Notes: generated from the sequence alone by a model not told the origin. Counted from the first letter of the stretch, positions 54,249 through 63,693 are shown. The stretch: DNA of 64,000 nt from Rhizobium herbae (GCF_019511375.1 NZ_JAEUAO010000006.1:62001-126000), one strand, 5' to 3'. Translations and numbers: made by a program.

Positions 54249-54980
54249 CTACCGGTCAGCACCGGTTTCAACGTAGGTCTTGAAATCGACGAGCGTGCCG
54301 AGCATCTGGAGATAGGCGATCAGGGCGTCCATCTCGGTAAGCTGCTGCGGGTCGCCGTCGAAATCGCCGACCTTGGCCTTCGGGTACCGGGCTTCGAGCC
54401 CGGACGTATCGGCGTTCGGATCGGCCTGTGCCCTGAGGTCCGCCCCGGCATTGTCGATCATCTCCTGCGTGTAAGGCACGGCGACGGCTGCATTCGCCTT
54501 GAGATGCGAGGCCATATTCCCGACATCGAGCGGCGTCGTTTTCAGAAACGCGTAGCTCGGCATGATCGACTCCGGCACCACGGCGCGCGGCTCGATCAGG
54601 TGCTGGGCATGCCATTCGTTGGAATACCGGTCGCCGACACGCGCAAGGTCCGGCCCGGTTCGCTTGGAACCCCACTGGAACGGATGATCGTACATGGATT
54701 CCGCTGCCAGGCTGTAATGTCCGTAGCGCTCCACTTCGTCGCGGAAGGGCCGGATCATCTGGCTATGGCAGACATAGCAACCCTCGCGGACGTAGATGTT
54801 GCGGCCGGCGAGCTCCAGCGGCGAATAGGGCCGCATGCCTTCGGCTTTCTCGATCGTGTTCTGGAGGTAGAACAGCGGAGCAATCTCGACGATACCGCCG
54901 ATCGTCACGACCAGAAGAGAACCGACGAGAAGCAGGGTTGCGTTGCGTTCGATAATCGCGTGTTTGTCCAACAATGACAT
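54249..54980 (-). CDS. ccoO: cbb3 oxidase monoheme subunit CcoO (FixO)
   Basis: I start at the ATG at 54980, giving 243 residues ([39 protein letters not shown] is the typical CcoO start with a membrane anchor). Heme c site: [13 protein letters not shown]; Met region near the C-terminus ([17 protein letters not shown]). It mediates electron flow to CcoN. Ten bases separate it from ccoN. Confidence 0.96.
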   Translation of the reverse strand: MSLLDKHAIIERNATLLLVGSLLVVTIGGIVEIAPLFYLQNTIEKAEGMRPYSPLELAGRNIYVREGCYVCHSQMIRPFRDEVERYGHYSLAAESMYDHPFQWGSKRTGPDLARVGDRYSNEWHAQHLIEPRAVVPESIMPSYAFLKTTPLDVGNMASHLKANAAVAVPYTQEMIDNAGADLRAQADPNADTSGLEARYPKAKVGDFDGDPQQLTEMDALIAYLQMLGTLVDFKTYVETGADR

Positions 54981-54990
54981 GGAAGTCCCC

Positions 54991-56601
54991 CTATTCTGCA
55001 GGCTGCATGGCGGGAATCGCGCCGCCGATGGGCTCTTCATCGCGTTGATAACCGAGGATCGTCATTGCGACGTTCCATGCCATGATCAGCGCTCCCGCCA
55101 GGTAAAGCCCGCCGCCGAGCGCCCGGATCAGATAGTAGGGATGCAGCGCTGCAACGCTTTCGACGAAGGAGTAGACGAGGAAGCCTTGCTCATCATGCTC
55201 GCGCCACATCAATCCCTGCTGGATGCCAGCGACCCACATCACCGCCGCATAGATGACGATGCCGAGCGTTGCACACCAGAAATGCCAGCTTACCATCCGC
55301 ATCGAATAGAGCCTTTCGCGGTTCCACAGCTTCGGCACCATGTAGTAAAGTGCCGCAAAGGCGATCAGGCCGTTCCAGCCGAGCGCGCCGGAATGGACGT
55401 GGCCGATGGTCCAGTCTGTGTAGTGAGACAGGGAGTTGACCGTTTTGATCGACATCATCGGCCCTTCGAAGGTCGACATGCCGTAGAAGGCGATTGCTGC
55501 GACCATCATACGGATGATCGGGTCGGTTCGCAGCTTGTCCCAGGCGCCCGACAGCGTCATCAGTCCGTTGATCATTCCGCCCCAGGACGGCATCCACAAC
55601 ATGATCGAGAACACCATGCCGAGCGTCTGCGCCCAGTCGGGAAGCGCGGTAAAATGCAGATGGTGCGGCCCCGCCCAGATATAGAGGAAGATCAACGCCC
55701 AGAAATGGATGATGGACAGGCGATAGGAATAGACAGGGCGGTTGGCCTGCTTGGGCACGAAATAATACATCATGCCGAGGAAGCCAGCCGTCAGGAAGAA
55801 GCCGACCGCGTTGTGACCATACCACCACTGCGTCAACGCATCCTGTACGCCCGAGAAGGCCGAGTAGCTTTTGGTGCCGAGAAGAGAGACCGGCATCGAC
55901 AGGTTGTTGACGACGTGCAGCATTGCGACGGTGACGATGAAGGAAAGGTAGAACCAGTTCGCCACATAAATGTGTGGCTCCTCACGCTTCAGAATGGTGC
56001 CGAGAAAGACCACCAGATAGGCAACCCAGACAATGGTAAGCCAAAGGTCGACATACCATTCCGGCTCCGCATATTCCCGGCCCTCGGTTATCCCGAGCAG
56101 ATAGCCGGTCGCCGCCATAACGATGAACAGCTGGTAGCCCCAGAAAACGAACCAGACGAGATCGCCGCCGAACAGGCGTGCCCTGGACGTCCGCTGCACC
56201 ACATAGAAAGAGGTCGCCAGCAGTGCGTTGCCGCAGAAGGCGAAAATCACCCCCGAAGTGTGCAGCGGCCGCATCCGGCCGAAATTGAACCATGGTTCGA
56301 TATTGAGTTCTGGATAGGCGAGTTGCAACGCAACAATGACGCCGACCAGCAAACCGACGACGGCCCATAACATTGTGGCGATGACGCCATAGCGAATCGG
56401 CTCATCCATGTAGGCGGACCGGTTGATGACCAGTGCCGGTTCGAAGGTCGTGCGGCGCAAAAGCACGACCACCGATATCAGCAATACGAAAAACAGAACC
56501 CACATGTGACTGGCAAAGGCCGCGTCATATGCAAATCCGGCAGCGAGCAGCACCAGGAATGTGGCGACGCCCAGCCCGATGATGGCGGAACCGTGCTTCA
56601 T
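54991..56601 (-). CDS. ccoN: cbb3 oxidase catalytic subunit CcoN (FixN)
   Basis: The 536-residue heme-copper oxidase subunit I has 12 or more membrane spans. His ligands appear in [14 protein letters not shown] (low-spin heme), [25 protein letters not shown] (CuB), [16 protein letters not shown] (CuB His pair) and [16 protein letters not shown]. It reduces O2 to water with very high affinity, allowing respiration in microaerobic conditions or nodules. The FixK box at 56661-56674 lies about 60 bases upstream. GGGGAAAA precedes the ATG. Confidence 0.97.
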   Translation of the reverse strand: MKHGSAIIGLGVATFLVLLAAGFAYDAAFASHMWVLFFVLLISVVVLLRRTTFEPALVINRSAYMDEPIRYGVIATMLWAVVGLLVGVIVALQLAYPELNIEPWFNFGRMRPLHTSGVIFAFCGNALLATSFYVVQRTSRARLFGGDLVWFVFWGYQLFIVMAATGYLLGITEGREYAEPEWYVDLWLTIVWVAYLVVFLGTILKREEPHIYVANWFYLSFIVTVAMLHVVNNLSMPVSLLGTKSYSAFSGVQDALTQWWYGHNAVGFFLTAGFLGMMYYFVPKQANRPVYSYRLSIIHFWALIFLYIWAGPHHLHFTALPDWAQTLGMVFSIMLWMPSWGGMINGLMTLSGAWDKLRTDPIIRMMVAAIAFYGMSTFEGPMMSIKTVNSLSHYTDWTIGHVHSGALGWNGLIAFAALYYMVPKLWNRERLYSMRMVSWHFWCATLGIVIYAAVMWVAGIQQGLMWREHDEQGFLVYSFVESVAALHPYYLIRALGGGLYLAGALIMAWNVAMTILGYQRDEEPIGGAIPAMQPAE

Positions 56602-56660
56602 TGAATTTTCCCCAAAAGCATGTCTGGGGTCACATGTCTCGCATCCGAGAGGAAAATGCT

Positions 56661-56674
56661 TTGATCTATGTCAA
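56661..56674. promoter_or_regulatory. FixK/FNR box between ccoN and the hemerythrin gene
   Basis: TTGATCTATGTCAA fits the anaerobox with one change in the second half-site (GTCAA). It is about 60 bases from both the ccoN start and the hemerythrin start, so it could drive both divergent units. Confidence 0.85.
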
Positions 56675-56736
56675 GGTTGGTACCGCGGATGTCGGCCAAT
56701 GCTTCTCAGGCGTCAAAGCGGGAGAGGCAAATGTCG

Positions 56737-57264
56737 ATGAGAGGCGGGCGATACAGTCCTGGATGGCGGCAATACCGCGCACCTTTCCAGCCGCTTGGAA
56801 ACGATCGGGCAATGTTCGGGCCCCTCCAGGAGATGCTCTTGATGCATGAGCGAAAGCTCACTTTGTGCAGCACGCTGGAGGACATCGCCGATTCGCTGCC
56901 GGAACAGGTCGAAAGGCTCACTTGCTTGACGGTCGCCAGCGCGCTCCTGCCGCTCCTCCACCATGCTCACCATCTGGAAGAAACGATCATTTTCCCCGCA
57001 TATGATGCCTTGCCTGACGCCACCAAGGCTGCGGGAACCACGCAGCGCTTGCGGATCGAGCATGTCGAGGATGAGTGCTTTGCAGATGAACTGACCGAGA
57101 TTCTGTTCAAGATCGGGCGCGAGGGTGAAGTTGCGAATGCCGAAATGTTCGGTTTCATGCTGCGCGGCTTTTTCGAAGGCACGCGCCGGCATATTGCTTT
57201 CGAGAGGGAGCATATAGCGCCGATCGTTCGGGCGGCGTTTGCTAAATCCCCGCACGAAATCTGA
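56737..57264 (+). CDS. hemerythrin/HHE-domain protein
   Basis: Starts are possible at 56731 and 56737; GGGAGAGG at 56720-56727 fits 56737 better (175 residues). The earlier in-frame ATG at 56668 lies inside the FixK box and is rejected. The four-helix hemerythrin ligands are visible: LLMHERK, LPLLHHAHHLEETIIFPAY, IEHVEDECF, RRHIAFEREHIAPIV. It would bind O2 or sense/scavenge NO in low oxygen. Its 3' end overlaps the convergent fnrN gene by 23 bases. Confidence 0.88.
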   Translation: MRGGRYSPGWRQYRAPFQPLGNDRAMFGPLQEMLLMHERKLTLCSTLEDIADSLPEQVERLTCLTVASALLPLLHHAHHLEETIIFPAYDALPDATKAAGTTQRLRIEHVEDECFADELTEILFKIGREGEVANAEMFGFMLRGFFEGTRRHIAFEREHIAPIVRAAFAKSPHEI

Positions 57265-57970
57265 GGCGCTCGATATCTTCGACGGTTATACGCCGATTGT
57301 TCTCGATCTCGATGACCTTGTCCGCTTTGAGCTTCGTCAACTGCCGGCTGACAGTTTCAATGGTCAGACCGAGGAAATCCGCTATCTCAGCCCGGGTCAG
57401 GGGCAAATCAAAGACGGCCGAACCTGAGCGCGGGTCGAACTCCGGATCGATATAGGTAGCGATCAATATCAGGAAGCTTGCGACTTTTTCGCCGGCAGTC
57501 TTGCGGCCGAGCGTCACCATCCAGTCGCGCGCCTCATCCAGCTCCCGCAACGTCTGCTCGAGCAACCGGTGTTCGAGACCGGGCGACCTCTTCAGCATGC
57601 CCTCTATCGTGGCGCGCGGGAACGAGCAAAGCGAAACGTCGGTCGCCGCCTGGGCTGTCAGCGCGCTCTCCTCTCTGAAGGGACGGCCCACAAAATCGGG
57701 GGCGAATTGCAAGCCGACAATCTGTTCACGTCCATCCGAAAGCGTTTTCGTCAGCTTGACGACGCCGGAAAGGATGTTGGAGAAACCATCCACCGTTTCC
57801 GTGTCGCCGATCAATTCCGCACCGCTCGTCACATGATGCCTTGACGAGGTTTTGGAAAGAGCGACCAGTTGGTCCGGGTCAAGCGCACCGCAAACGCCCC
57901 GGTGCCTTGCCTCACAGGCCCGGCAGAGGACTGGAATGCCTGCGCTGTGGATATCAAGTCGTTCGATCAT
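57242..57970 (-). CDS. fnrN: FNR-type oxygen-responsive regulator (FnrN-like)
   Basis: I start at the ATG at 57970, giving 242 residues. Cys16, Cys19, Cys27 (LCRACEARHRGVC) and Cys115 (SLCSFPR) supply the four ligands for an oxygen-labile [4Fe-4S] cluster, as in FNR/FnrN and unlike FixK. A cyclic-nucleotide-like beta-roll (FSNILSGVVKLTKTLSDGREQIVGLQFAPDFVGRPF), a dimer helix and a helix-turn-helix (RAEIADFLGLTIETVSRQLTKL, with the E..SR contacts to TTGAT) follow. It should activate the two FixK/FNR boxes of the cco cluster when oxygen is low. No clear box precedes its own gene. Confidence 0.93.
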   Translation of the reverse strand: MIERLDIHSAGIPVLCRACEARHRGVCGALDPDQLVALSKTSSRHHVTSGAELIGDTETVDGFSNILSGVVKLTKTLSDGREQIVGLQFAPDFVGRPFREESALTAQAATDVSLCSFPRATIEGMLKRSPGLEHRLLEQTLRELDEARDWMVTLGRKTAGEKVASFLILIATYIDPEFDPRSGSAVFDLPLTRAEIADFLGLTIETVSRQLTKLKADKVIEIENNRRITVEDIERLRFRAGI

Positions 57971-58142
57971 CAAATCACCATGTGAACCCTGATTGGGATT
58001 TGAGCGCAACGAAAGCGAAATACAATCGGCCAAAGTGTCGCTGCAGTTTGAGCGCTATGACAGTGTGGCGTCCTCCCGCGCCAGTAGTTCATGAAGTGTC
58101 ACGGGAGGGTTTCCTGATTTGTCTAACCGGGCCTGCGAGGTT

Positions 58143-58844
58143 TTAGGGCAACTCGAGCCGCTTTCGGATCATTGACAAGAAAGCCGCTAATGCCGGCGTC
58201 AAGATAACTGCGCAGGCTACTCGCGTCGAACTCTCCGACCTCCCGGCCTGTCCCCCATCCCCCGAAGTCATCCACAACTCACAACCTCGGTCTCGCAGGG
58301 TCCTCGTACGCCTTTCTGTGATCATGCTTTCCCACAGTCGAAGAATGTTTCCGCCAAGGTCAAAGAACACCTCATCCTCAGTCTCTTCGCCATTCAAGAG
58401 TCCGAGGATTTCAGCGTCACCTAGACCACGAAGGATTCCAACCGCTTCCAGACTATGAAGGCCAAAGATCAGCCGGTGCTTGGAGAATAGATGCCTGTAT
58501 TTATGAAGTTCCAGCAAGGCAAAATGGCTCTCATCCTTTACGTCGAACAGTATGGCGGTCGCTGGTGATATAACGGAAAACGCCTCCTCAAGGCTCGGTG
58601 CTGCGGGATATCCTCCTGCCAAGAACGCCGAAATCTCCGCAAAGGTCATATGCCGGATCAAACCAGAATATCCGGCGATCCGGAGATCAGGATCATGGCA
58701 GCAAACGAAAACGCCATCCGCTGACCGCCTGATATCGATCTCGATGATATCCGCGTCCGCTTCGATGGCACCCTGCCACGCCGCTGGGGAATTCTCACGA
58801 TAAGCGGCCGAACAGCCGCGGTGTGCTATGATTGCTGCTGGCAA
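58143..58844 (-). CDS. glycerophosphodiester phosphodiesterase family protein, probable 3' frameshift
   Basis: As read, 233 residues. GDPD motifs: IIAHRGCSAAYRENSPAAWQGAIEADADIIEIDIRRSADGVFVCCHDPDL, LFDVKDES, IFGLHS. After MTSG (near 58260) the C-terminus becomes unlike the family. In the next frame the same DNA reads GWGTGREVGEFDASSLRSYL then DAGISGFLVNDPKAAR, a proper GDPD end, with a stop at 58123-58125. One missing G in the five-G run at 58259-58263 would explain this, either a real deletion or a sequencing error. If real, the enzyme is probably impaired. The enzyme class hydrolyses glycerophosphodiesters to glycerol-3-phosphate. Confidence 0.85.
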   Translation of the reverse strand: MPAAIIAHRGCSAAYRENSPAAWQGAIEADADIIEIDIRRSADGVFVCCHDPDLRIAGYSGLIRHMTFAEISAFLAGGYPAAPSLEEAFSVISPATAILFDVKDESHFALLELHKYRHLFSKHRLIFGLHSLEAVGILRGLGDAEILGLLNGEETEDEVFFDLGGNILRLWESMITERRTRTLRDRGCELWMTSGDGGQAGRSESSTRVACAVILTPALAAFLSMIRKRLELP

Positions 58845-59153
58845 GGGTCACCCTGGTTAACCGTAAACGGAAGCTTGTCAAACCTGCATCATGCTAGCCA
58901 TGCTTACCGACTCGATCGCCCCCTGCAGACACATCCGACCGCAATCTGGAGCCCCGCATGAAGTATAGGGTGATTTCTGTGAGTTCCGCTGGTCTCAAAA
59001 CGGCGAAGAAACCATTCTGGCCCTAGTGCAGCGACAAAACGAAATGCTTGCGACACCCCAAGAGGCCCGGGTTGACGAAGCCCGACCGCAAGACTGCCAC
59101 GACATTTCACCCGCGCTTCCCGCAAGTTTGCAACGTCATGGCAGGGATAGGTT
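58845..59153. other. intergenic stretch without visible genes
   Basis: 309 bases between the GDPD start and the hypD 3' end. No credible coding frame, terminator or promoter motif identified. Confidence 0.5.
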
Positions 59154-60122
59154 CTAGTTTTTTGGAAGGTATTGCTCAACCGCACCCGGGAGCTTGCTCC
59201 ACTCGGCATACCAGGTATCGAAGAGCCGAAGTTGGGCTTCGACATAGCCGCGCTGGCTGTCGGAGAGCGCGTCGGTCTGGTTGAAGTGGAGCGTGTATTC
59301 CTTGTCGCCCTTCAGCACCATCATGTGCTTGAAGTAGAGAACGAGATCCGGGCCCTCGTCAAAAGAGGAGAGGACGGCAAGCGCCGATTCCAGCTCCAGC
59401 GCGCGCCGGCGGGCATCCGGATCACCGGCGGCAGCGGCCTGCGACAGGTTGCACATGTGGATGACTTCCCTGGGCAGCACGCAGCCAATCCCGGTGATCG
59501 CGCCTGTTGCACCGCAATTTACAAAACCGTGGAAGACGGCAGTGTCGACGCCGATCATCAGCGTCACGTCATCGTCGCGGCTGGTGATGTTTTCAGCGGC
59601 ATAGCGCATGTCGGCCGCGCCGCCGAACTCCTTGAAGCCGACGAGGTTCGGATGCTCTGCGCGCAGCGCAAAGAACAGGTCGGCGCGGGTGGCAAAGCCG
59701 TAGTACGGGCTGTTGTAGATCACCGCCGGCAGGTTGGGTGCCGCCGACAGGATCGCCTTGAAATGCGCCTTCTGCGCGGAGATCACCGAACCACGCGACA
59801 AGACGCGCGGGATCACCATGAGGCCCTGTGCCCCGACCTGCTGAGCGTGCGCGGCGTGCGCGACGGCGGAGGCAGTGTTGATGGCGCCGGTGCCAACGAT
59901 GACCGGAATGCCGGCCTTGACCAGGCGTTCTACGCCCTCCATCCGCTGTTCGTCTTTCAAGAGCGGCCAGTCACCCATCGAGCCGCAATAGACAACGGCA
60001 GACATGCCGGTGGCAATCAACTCGCGACCCTTGCGTACAAGCGCGTCGAAATCTGGAGTGCGGTCTTGCCTGCAGGGCGTCATCAGCGCGGGAATGACTC
60101 CGGAGAAAATCTTAGCTTTCAC
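59154..60122 (-). CDS. hypD: DHDPS/NAL-family lyase, probable 1-pyrroline-4-hydroxy-2-carboxylate deaminase (HypD)
   Basis: The 322-residue TIM-barrel protein has the DHDPS family core: IPALMTPCRQDRTPDFDALV, GMSAVVYCGSMGDWPLL, PVIVGTGAINTASAVAHAAHAQQVGAQGLMVIPR, the Tyr region PAVIYNSPYYGFATRADL, and the Schiff-base Lys in NLVGFKEFGG. The wording of the sequence (YCGSMGDWPLL, NSPYYGFATRADLF) strongly recalls rhizobial HypD, which deaminates Delta1-pyrroline-4-hydroxy-2-carboxylate to 2-oxoglutarate semialdehyde in trans-4-hydroxyproline breakdown. A GntR-FCD regulator lies directly upstream, as in hydroxyproline loci. The epimerase and oxidase genes of the pathway are not in the window. Confidence 0.82.
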   Translation of the reverse strand: MKAKIFSGVIPALMTPCRQDRTPDFDALVRKGRELIATGMSAVVYCGSMGDWPLLKDEQRMEGVERLVKAGIPVIVGTGAINTASAVAHAAHAQQVGAQGLMVIPRVLSRGSVISAQKAHFKAILSAAPNLPAVIYNSPYYGFATRADLFFALRAEHPNLVGFKEFGGAADMRYAAENITSRDDDVTLMIGVDTAVFHGFVNCGATGAITGIGCVLPREVIHMCNLSQAAAAGDPDARRRALELESALAVLSSFDEGPDLVLYFKHMMVLKGDKEYTLHFNQTDALSDSQRGYVEAQLRLFDTWYAEWSKLPGAVEQYLPKN

Positions 60123-60206
60123 GTCAGCCTCCTTTCGGGCCTGGGCAGGAGGCGGAGTAACGAAAACGGCCTCCCATGAGGGAAGTCTATATCATCTTGC
60201 ATATTA

Positions 60207-60218
60207 CTTGTCGACAAG
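60207..60218. promoter_or_regulatory. palindromic operator candidate between hypR and hypD
   Basis: CTTGTCGACAAG is a perfect 12-base palindrome in an AT-rich gap upstream of hypD, of the type bound by GntR-family dimers. A partial match sharing TGTCGAC with CTTG (60955-60964) lies before hypR. Confidence 0.6.
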
Positions 60219-60233
60219 AAAAATATATTTTCG

Positions 60234-60938
60234 TCACAGTGTCATGTCGAACGGGTCCTTGCGACTGAAAAGTCTAACGATCTGCGAGACGATCTGCTCC
60301 GCATGAATCCTGCTCAGACGGTCAGCACGATCGCTGTCACGTGCTTCGATCGCGGCGATAATTTCCGCATGTTCCTCGACGAAACGCTGCGGGAACTCGT
60401 CCTCGTAGGACTTGTAATACAGGCTGAGAATGCGCCGGCCGTCGTCGAGCAAACGGCGAAACAAGTTTGTAAAATACGGGTTGCGCCCCGCCTCTGCGAT
60501 CGCCGCGTGGAACGCTGCATTCGTGGCTATCATTGCCAATGTGTCTCTGGTCTTCACCGCTTCGGCATAATCTTCGTGAAACCCGCGAATGATCGCAAGG
60601 TCCTGCGGTTGACGCTTCTGTGCCGCCAGCCTCGTGGTCGCGCGGTACATCAAAACAAGCGCATCGAAGAATGGGTTAAGATTGAGAAAGTCGATGTTGG
60701 ACACGATGGTCGATCGGTTTGGCAATGTCTCGACGAGGCCTTCGCCGGCAAGTCGCACCAACGCTTCGCGTATCGGCGTACGAGACATCTTGAAGCGCTC
60801 TGCGAGTTGCACCTCGTCGATCATGCTGCCGGGAGCGAGCTTCAAGTCAAGAATCTCGTCACGCAGCAGATCGTAAACCATCTTTACACCAGAACCGCGC
60901 TTGCGTTCGGGTGCCGGAACTGGATCTGTATCGCTCAT
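60234..60938 (-). CDS. hypR: GntR-family (FCD) regulator, probable HypR
   Basis: The 234-residue protein has an N-terminal winged helix (VYDLLRDEILDLKLAPGSMIDEVQLAERFKMSRTPIREALVRLAGEGLVETLPNRSTIVS), the GntR signature, and an FCD ligand domain (ALVLMYRATTRLAAQ, NAAFHAAIAEAGRNPYFTNLFRRLLDDGRRI, EEHAEIIAAIEARDSDRADRLSRIHAEQIV) with metal/ligand His and Asp residues. It probably represses hypD until hydroxyproline or an intermediate binds. Gene order hypR then hypD, same strand, with palindromes at both promoters. Confidence 0.85.
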   Translation of the reverse strand: MSDTDPVPAPERKRGSGVKMVYDLLRDEILDLKLAPGSMIDEVQLAERFKMSRTPIREALVRLAGEGLVETLPNRSTIVSNIDFLNLNPFFDALVLMYRATTRLAAQKRQPQDLAIIRGFHEDYAEAVKTRDTLAMIATNAAFHAAIAEAGRNPYFTNLFRRLLDDGRRILSLYYKSYEDEFPQRFVEEHAEIIAAIEARDSDRADRLSRIHAEQIVSQIVRLFSRKDPFDMTL

Positions 60939-61985
60939 TCTTAAATAACCCCTGTGTCGACTTGTTGAATATATACCCAGATTGGATCCTTCAACTGGTC
61001 GTGCCTACCGAGGCAAACTGGCCGCTTTTCAACCAAGGCACGCGCGTACGCACATCTTCAGCCTCGGAGAAGATCAGTGCTGCCGGCCCCAGCCCGGGTA
61101 GGATCATGTCAACAGGACGAGGGAACATTTCGGCGCCTTCATGATGGCGGCGTGCAGGTGCTGCCCGATCTTTGCTGGTGCTCGATCTGCGAGCGGGTCT
61201 TTCCGACCCGCACCCGGGCCGTGATGACGAACTCGGGCAAGTATGCGCGCTGTGGGCCAGATGGTCGCGCGTTTTGGCAGTCTTGCCGATCGCTGGAGGC
61301 TTCCATCAACGGGCGGGTTGCCGCCCGAACGCCTCTGTGGCTCTCATCATATGTGAAAGGAAAGAGCTTTGGGCGTCGCTGACCGGCGCCAAACGGGTGC
61401 TCTGTCGGCTCGCACGCTGGCGCCGGTCACCCGTGAGATGCACGGAAGAACCCGCCACCCCAAAGGGTGACGGGTGCGAGTGATCGAGAAAAACGCAGAA
61501 CAGATAAATTCCTCGAGGTAGGTCAAAAACGCACTAGCTTTAAGAACCGGGCCTGCCCCAAAGGCTCCGGACAAATCTAAATTAGCCAAAACTCATCAAT
61601 AGTCGATCGCTAATCTTGGCGAGTTGACGTGTTGTCGATTGGGTGGATGACCGCCGGTTATACTCCGGCTGTGGGCCCTTGCGAAATGGAGCCCGCGTGG
61701 CTGTCGTCTATTGCGCCGAAAACACGCTGCCGCGCCCCGGAACGCATGCTTAAGGTTGTGTGACGCGCCTGCTCTGTCCCATAAACAGACGAAGGTTAAG
61801 CCTTTCGGCTGAGTGCGTTTGAGCGGTTTCGCATGAATTAGGAGGCGTCGACAAACAGCAAAACAGTGAGAAAATGGCCGGCGTTGATACTTCCCCAGTG
61901 GTTTCGCTAAGCGCAGGCAGCGGCAATGCACGGCCGCGGCGACTCCAGGCCTTTTGAAGACTTGCCGCATTGCAAGGAGAACGAG
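60939..61985. other. long intergenic stretch with hairpin-forming repeats
   Basis: 1047 bases between hypR and the RTX-like gene. Short frames here lack good start sites. A perfect 11-base inverted repeat (TGACCGGCGCC at 61380-61390, GGCGCCGGTCA at 61419-61429) and a nearby CCCGCCACCC / GGGTGACGGG hairpin (about 61450-61473) could form adjacent stems. They might be a terminator, a small RNA or decayed element; nothing decides between these. Confidence 0.45.
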
Positions 61986-63599
61986 ATGGCCGATCTCAGT
62001 GGAACGAAGAGCCAATTGACGATGCAGGCAATCAGCCAGCACGTTGCAGATCTGACAGCGATTGAGTGGCTCTCGCTTATTGCGCCGATCAACGACACGA
62101 TCATGGGCACGCAGAGCAACGACGCTCTCAGCGCAGAGGCGGAAGGTGACGTTGTCTTCGGGCTTGATGGCGATGATGCCCTAAGCAGCGCGTTCAACCG
62201 AACGGCGCTAATTGGCGGCCGCGGTAATGACACCCTGACGACCAATGTCATCGTTCCTATGCAAGGTAGCGAACCTGTCCATGGGCTTGCTATCCAGCTC
62301 GGTGGCAAAGGCAACGATAGTCTGGATGCGACCGTAACCCTTCAGGGCGGAGTCGTAACGGTTCAGGACAGGGAATTAAGCGCAGAGATTCTACTTGATG
62401 GCGGCTGCGGGAACGACGTTATCAAAGCCGTGGCCAACGTGGCGCTGCCGATATTTGGAAAAGTAACGGCGACTACGAACATTCGCGGCGGTTCCGGTGA
62501 TGACATCATTGACGCCGTCGCGGATACGCGCGGTGCCCTGGACCGCAACTTCGCCAAGAATTCCGTCCAGGGGGGCGGCGGCGACGACCATATCACCGCT
62601 CGCGCCGAAACGGAGTTCAGCGGATCTTTAGCCACAGCCATCAATGTTCTGAGCGGCGGGGACGGTGACGATGTTCTCGATGCCACAGCGAAAGGGGTGT
62701 CCAATTCCACCGAGTTGGTCTCGAATACCCTCAGGGGCGGACAAGGCGATGATCTCCTGCGCGCCTTGAATGTCACGGATTCCAACTCGCGAGCCCCGGT
62801 TGGCGTCAATGAACTGTGGGGCGGCACGGGCAATGACGTGCTGGAGGCAACCCATTCCACCGATGGCGAGAACACCGTGACGGATGTCACCAACATTTTG
62901 AACGGTGGCAACGGATGTGACCGCCTCGAAGCGCAATCCACCGCCCTTGGCGGCTTTGTGCAAGCCCTCAACCAGTTGACGGGAGGCAATGAAAGGGATG
63001 TGCTGACGGCACGTATCGAGGCCGATGCCCATGGCGGACCTAGTTTTCTCGGGCTCAGCTTGTACGATATTGCCAACGTCTTGAATGGCGGAGCCGGCAA
63101 CGATTTTCTAAAGGCCTTCCTGACGGTAACGGCCCTCCCCTTTACGGAAGACGATTCGCGAGCGGAGAACCATCTGGCCGGTGGTTCCGGCAATGACAAG
63201 CTGCTCGCGACCGTGGCCAGCGGCTCGGTCGGAACAAGTTTTCTGAACGGCGGCGCGGGGAATGATCAGCTCACGGTCGTCGGCGGAACGGGAAATATTC
63301 TCAATGGCGGAATCGGAGCTGATACGCTGATTGCCGGCACCGGCGACGACCACTTGATTGGAGGACAGGGTGCTGATCGCTACGTCTTTGCTCCGCAGAC
63401 GGGGCACGACACCATCGATTTCGAGAGTGGCCTGGACATCATCGACCTGACGGCCTTCGCCGCGGAAAACATTCACGGTTTTGATCAACTGGATATCGAG
63501 GTGAGCGGCGGAAACAGCATCGTCCACTTTAGTGCTGAAGACGATCTCACGGTCGTCGGCGTGAACGATCTGCGCGCAAGCGATTTCTGGTTCGCGTGA
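61986..63599 (+). CDS. RTX-like calcium-binding secreted protein with ~28-residue repeats
   Basis: I start at the ATG at 61986 (AAGGAG upstream), giving 537 residues. There is no classical signal peptide. From residue 77 to about 460 there are about fifteen GGxGxD-type motifs (GGRGND, GGKGND, GGCGND, GGSGDD, GGGGDD, GGDGDD, GGQGDD, GGTGND, ...). Most are about 28 residues apart instead of the usual nine; the last three or four close up toward the classic spacing. The C-terminus (DIIDLTAFAAENIHGFDQL...LRASDFWFA) has the hydrophobic, Asp-rich end expected of a type I secretion signal. A type I ABC gene (3' end only) lies convergent at the window edge. Biochemical role unknown (adhesin, scaffold or nodulation-type factor are possibilities). 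Confidence 0.85.
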   Translation: MADLSGTKSQLTMQAISQHVADLTAIEWLSLIAPINDTIMGTQSNDALSAEAEGDVVFGLDGDDALSSAFNRTALIGGRGNDTLTTNVIVPMQGSEPVHGLAIQLGGKGNDSLDATVTLQGGVVTVQDRELSAEILLDGGCGNDVIKAVANVALPIFGKVTATTNIRGGSGDDIIDAVADTRGALDRNFAKNSVQGGGGDDHITARAETEFSGSLATAINVLSGGDGDDVLDATAKGVSNSTELVSNTLRGGQGDDLLRALNVTDSNSRAPVGVNELWGGTGNDVLEATHSTDGENTVTDVTNILNGGNGCDRLEAQSTALGGFVQALNQLTGGNERDVLTARIEADAHGGPSFLGLSLYDIANVLNGGAGNDFLKAFLTVTALPFTEDDSRAENHLAGGSGNDKLLATVASGSVGTSFLNGGAGNDQLTVVGGTGNILNGGIGADTLIAGTGDDHLIGGQGADRYVFAPQTGHDTIDFESGLDIIDLTAFAAENIHGFDQLDIEVSGGNSIVHFSAEDDLTVVGVNDLRASDFWFA

Positions 63600-63693
63600 C
63601 CTTGAATGCAGGTCGCCGTGGTTCTGGGAAAACGACATGCATTGGAACAGCAGCCTAACCCGCATCGCATCAACCGTTTTGACGCGATGCGCG

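Noticed and set aside
54943-56370. 475-codon open frame antisense to ccoN
   Set aside because: Mirror frame of a conserved oxidase gene, no ribosome-binding site or recognisable domain.
61172-61483. 103-codon frame in the gap before the RTX-like gene
   Set aside because: No ribosome-binding site, Arg/Leu-rich shadow-like composition, and it crosses the inverted repeats.
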